32,711 bases of DNA from Bacillota bacterium (lineage in GTDB: Bacteria > Bacillota > Sulfobacillia > Sulfobacillales > JAIMBI01), in NCBI GenBank assembly GCA_021846505.1, contig JAJZWV010000042.1, forward strand, positions 1 through 32,711, read 5' to 3'. This document shows positions 31,098-32,711 of this stretch, one piece after another. Positions within the stretch are counted from its first letter, which is position 1; each line of letters opens with the position of its first letter. A program made the translations under genes and the position numbers. The notes beneath the pieces were generated by a model. The model was not told the origin of the DNA, searched no databases, and worked only from the letters and a program-made list of their open reading frames with translations.

Positions 31098-32711
31098 GTG
31101 GCCACGGGAGTGGACGACTGGTATCGGGACGCCATAATTTATGAGCTGCACGTGCGGACGTTTTATGACGGCAACGGCGACGGGGTGGGTGACTTTCAGG
31201 GGCTCCGGGCGAAGTTGCCGTACTTGAAAGATCTGGGCGTGACGGCGCTGTGGCTGCTGCCCTTTTATCCATCCCCGGGCCGCGACGACGGCTACGACAT
31301 TGCGGACTATCGCAATGTGCATCCCGACTACGGCACACTGGCCGAGTTTCGAAAATTTTTGAGTGACGCCCACCGGCTCGGGCTCCGCATCATTACCGAG
31401 TTGGTGATCAACCACACGTCGGATCAGCATCCCTGGTTTGAGCGGGCGCGCCGCGCCAAGCCGGGCAGCGCGTGGCGCAACTTCTATGTGTGGAGCGACA
31501 CCGCTGACCGCTATGCCGACGCGCGCATTATTTTTCCCGACTTTGAGCGGTCCAACTGGACGTGGGATCCGGTGGCCGGACAGTACTACTGGCACCGCTT
31601 CTACAGCCATCAGCCGGATTTGAACTTTGATAACCCCCAAGTGCGCCGGGCTATGCTGCGCACGGTGGACTTTTGGCTGGGCATGGGTGTCGACGGGCTC
31701 CGGCTGGACGCCGTGCCCTATCTGTTTGAGCGCGAGGGCACCTCGTGCGAAAACTTGCCGGAGACCCACGCTTACCTGAAAGAGCTCCGCCGCCACGTGG
31801 ACGAGCATTTCCCGCACCGTATGCTGCTCGCCGAAGCCAACCAGTGGCCCGAGGATGCGGTCGCCTACTTTGGCGACGGCGACGAGTGCCACATGGCGTT
31901 TCACTTCCCCCTCATGCCCCGCCTGTTCATGGGCTTGTACCAGGAAAACCGCCAGCCCATCTTGGACATTCTCGAGGAAACGCCTCCGGTCCCGGAGGGG
32001 GCGCAGTGGGCTCTGTTTCTGCGCAACCACGACGAGCTCACCCTGGAGATGGTGACAGAGCAGGAGCGCGACTACATGTACCAGGCGTATGCCGCCGATC
32101 CGCGCTCCCGCATCAACCTGGGCATTCGGCGCCGGCTCATGCCGCTTTTGAACAACAATCGCCGCCGCGCGGAGCTGATGCATGCGCTGCTGCTGGCGCT
32201 GCCCGGGACGCCGGTGCTGTACTATGGGAACGAGATTGGCATGGGCGATAACATCTATTTGGGCGACCGCGACGGAGTGCGCACCCCCTTCCAGTGGAGC
32301 GGGGACAAAAACGCTGGCTTTTCCGCCGCCAATCCCCAAAAATTGGTGTTGCCGGTGGTGACGGACCCGGAATACCACTACGAAGCCGTCAACGCCGAGG
32401 CACAGCGGGCCAATCCTCACTCGCTGTGGTGGTGGCTGAAGCGCCTTATTGCGCTCCGCCGCAGCACGCCCGCCTTGGGGCGGGGCGAACTGACTGTGGT
32501 GGATGCCCAAAATCCCCATGTGCTGGCATTTGTGCGAAGCCTCATCGACGGCGACGCGGCGGAGTCGGTGCTGGTGGTGGCCAACCTGTCGCGCTTTGCA
32601 CAGCTTGCTGCCCTCGACCTGTCCGCTCACCGCGGCACCCACCTGGTTGAACTTTTTGGCAAGACCCCGTTCCCCGCGGTCGACAGCGAGCGGGAGGCGA
32701 TCACGCTGGGC
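31098..32711 (+). CDS. treS: Trehalose synthase / maltose alpha-D-glucosyltransferase (3' end outside window)
   Basis: A GH13_16 enzyme that interconverts trehalose and maltose; 538 codons are visible and the frame is still open at the window end. It begins [20 protein letters not shown], with [33 protein letters not shown] and [19 protein letters not shown]. Nucleophile Asp204, acid Glu246 in LLAEANQW and Asp312 in LRNHDEL are visible. [18 protein letters not shown] and LLNNNRRR are typical of TreS. The GTG at 31098 has AAGAAGGG upstream. Many relatives carry a C-terminal maltokinase (Pep2) domain or have pep2 next door; that part would be to the right. With GlgE this makes the trehalose-to-glucan pathway. 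Confidence 0.94.
   Translation, partial: MATGVDDWYRDAIIYELHVRTFYDGNGDGVGDFQGLRAKLPYLKDLGVTALWLLPFYPSPGRDDGYDIADYRNVHPDYGTLAEFRKFLSDAHRLGLRIITELVINHTSDQHPWFERARRAKPGSAWRNFYVWSDTADRYADARIIFPDFERSNWTWDPVAGQYYWHRFYSHQPDLNFDNPQVRRAMLRTVDFWLGMGVDGLRLDAVPYLFEREGTSCENLPETHAYLKELRRHVDEHFPHRMLLAEANQWPEDAVAYFGDGDECHMAFHFPLMPRLFMGLYQENRQPILDILEETPPVPEGAQWALFLRNHDELTLEMVTEQERDYMYQAYAADPRSRINLGIRRRLMPLLNNNRRRAELMHALLLALPGTPVLYYGNEIGMGDNIYLGDRDGVRTPFQWSGDKNAGFSAANPQKLVLPVVTDPEYHYEAVNAEAQRANPHSLWWWLKRLIALRRSTPALGRGELTVVDAQNPHVLAFVRSLIDGDAAESVLVVANLSRFAQLAALDLSAHRGTHLVELFGKTPFPAVDSEREAITLG

Noticed and set aside
30765-32642. A 625-codon open frame on the minus strand opposite glgE and treS
   Set aside because: It is antisense to two well-recognised GH13 enzymes, is rich in His/Gln/Val as expected of a shadow frame in GC-rich DNA, and shows no family motif.
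1-32711. CRISPR arrays, tRNA or rRNA genes
   Set aside because: No regularly spaced direct repeats, cloverleaf-forming segments or conserved rRNA stretches were seen on reading the window.

Overview
The window looks like a stretch of chromosome from a GC-rich, endospore-forming Gram-positive bacterium, probably a Sulfobacillus-like or related deep-branching Firmicute. The lineage is an inference. It rests on a GerA/GerB/GerC germinant receptor, SpoIIP, strong purine-rich ribosome binding sites with many GTG and TTG starts, and a NitT/TauT-type ABC ATPase with a C-terminal AAA-associated domain. No rRNA, tRNA, CRISPR array or replication origin was seen.

Region by region. 1-2136 is a mobile-element graveyard: the last 41 codons of an IS630-type transposase, then about 2 kb with no intact gene. 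2137-2605 is a wrecked MazEF-type toxin-antitoxin pair. 2570-6566 is a leftward block: phenylacetate-CoA ligase, an EthD-fold protein, an enoyl-CoA hydratase, inorganic pyrophosphatase and a GNAT acetyltransferase. 6697-10952 holds housekeeping and sporulation genes (spoIIP, a DUF2325 gene with a G8 tract at its start, rpsT, holA, a small monooxygenase). 11400-15643 is a germination locus with gerA divergent from gerC-gerB. 15751-19053 is an ABC importer (tiny ORF, fused double permease, ATPase) with no binding protein. 19094-19534 is an Hsp20 gene whose Shine-Dalgarno site can be paired by two alternative upstream arms. 19585-21681 has a small membrane protein, a broken VapBC locus, an SgrR_N-type regulator and an ArsI-like dioxygenase.

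22047-32711 is a divergent alpha-glucan/trehalose island. Leftward: malQ, treZ and a GH57/DUF3536 gene, tightly spaced as one operon. Rightward: glgE and treS (cut by the window end). By family knowledge, TreS interconverts trehalose and maltose and GlgE builds alpha-glucan from maltose-1-phosphate. TreZ releases trehalose from glucan-derived maltooligosyl-trehalose, MalQ re-sizes maltodextrins and GH57 enzymes act on alpha-glucans. TreY and a maltokinase (Pep2) would complete the cycle but are not visible here. The roughly 700 bp between the two arms holds a good malQ promoter with a downstream palindrome and a possible IS200/IS605 TnpB relic.

The most interesting candidates are the structured leader of hsp20, the G8 tract that puts the best start codon of the DUF2325 gene out of frame by one base, the 38-codon ORF coupled to the ABC permease, and two independently destroyed toxin-antitoxin loci.
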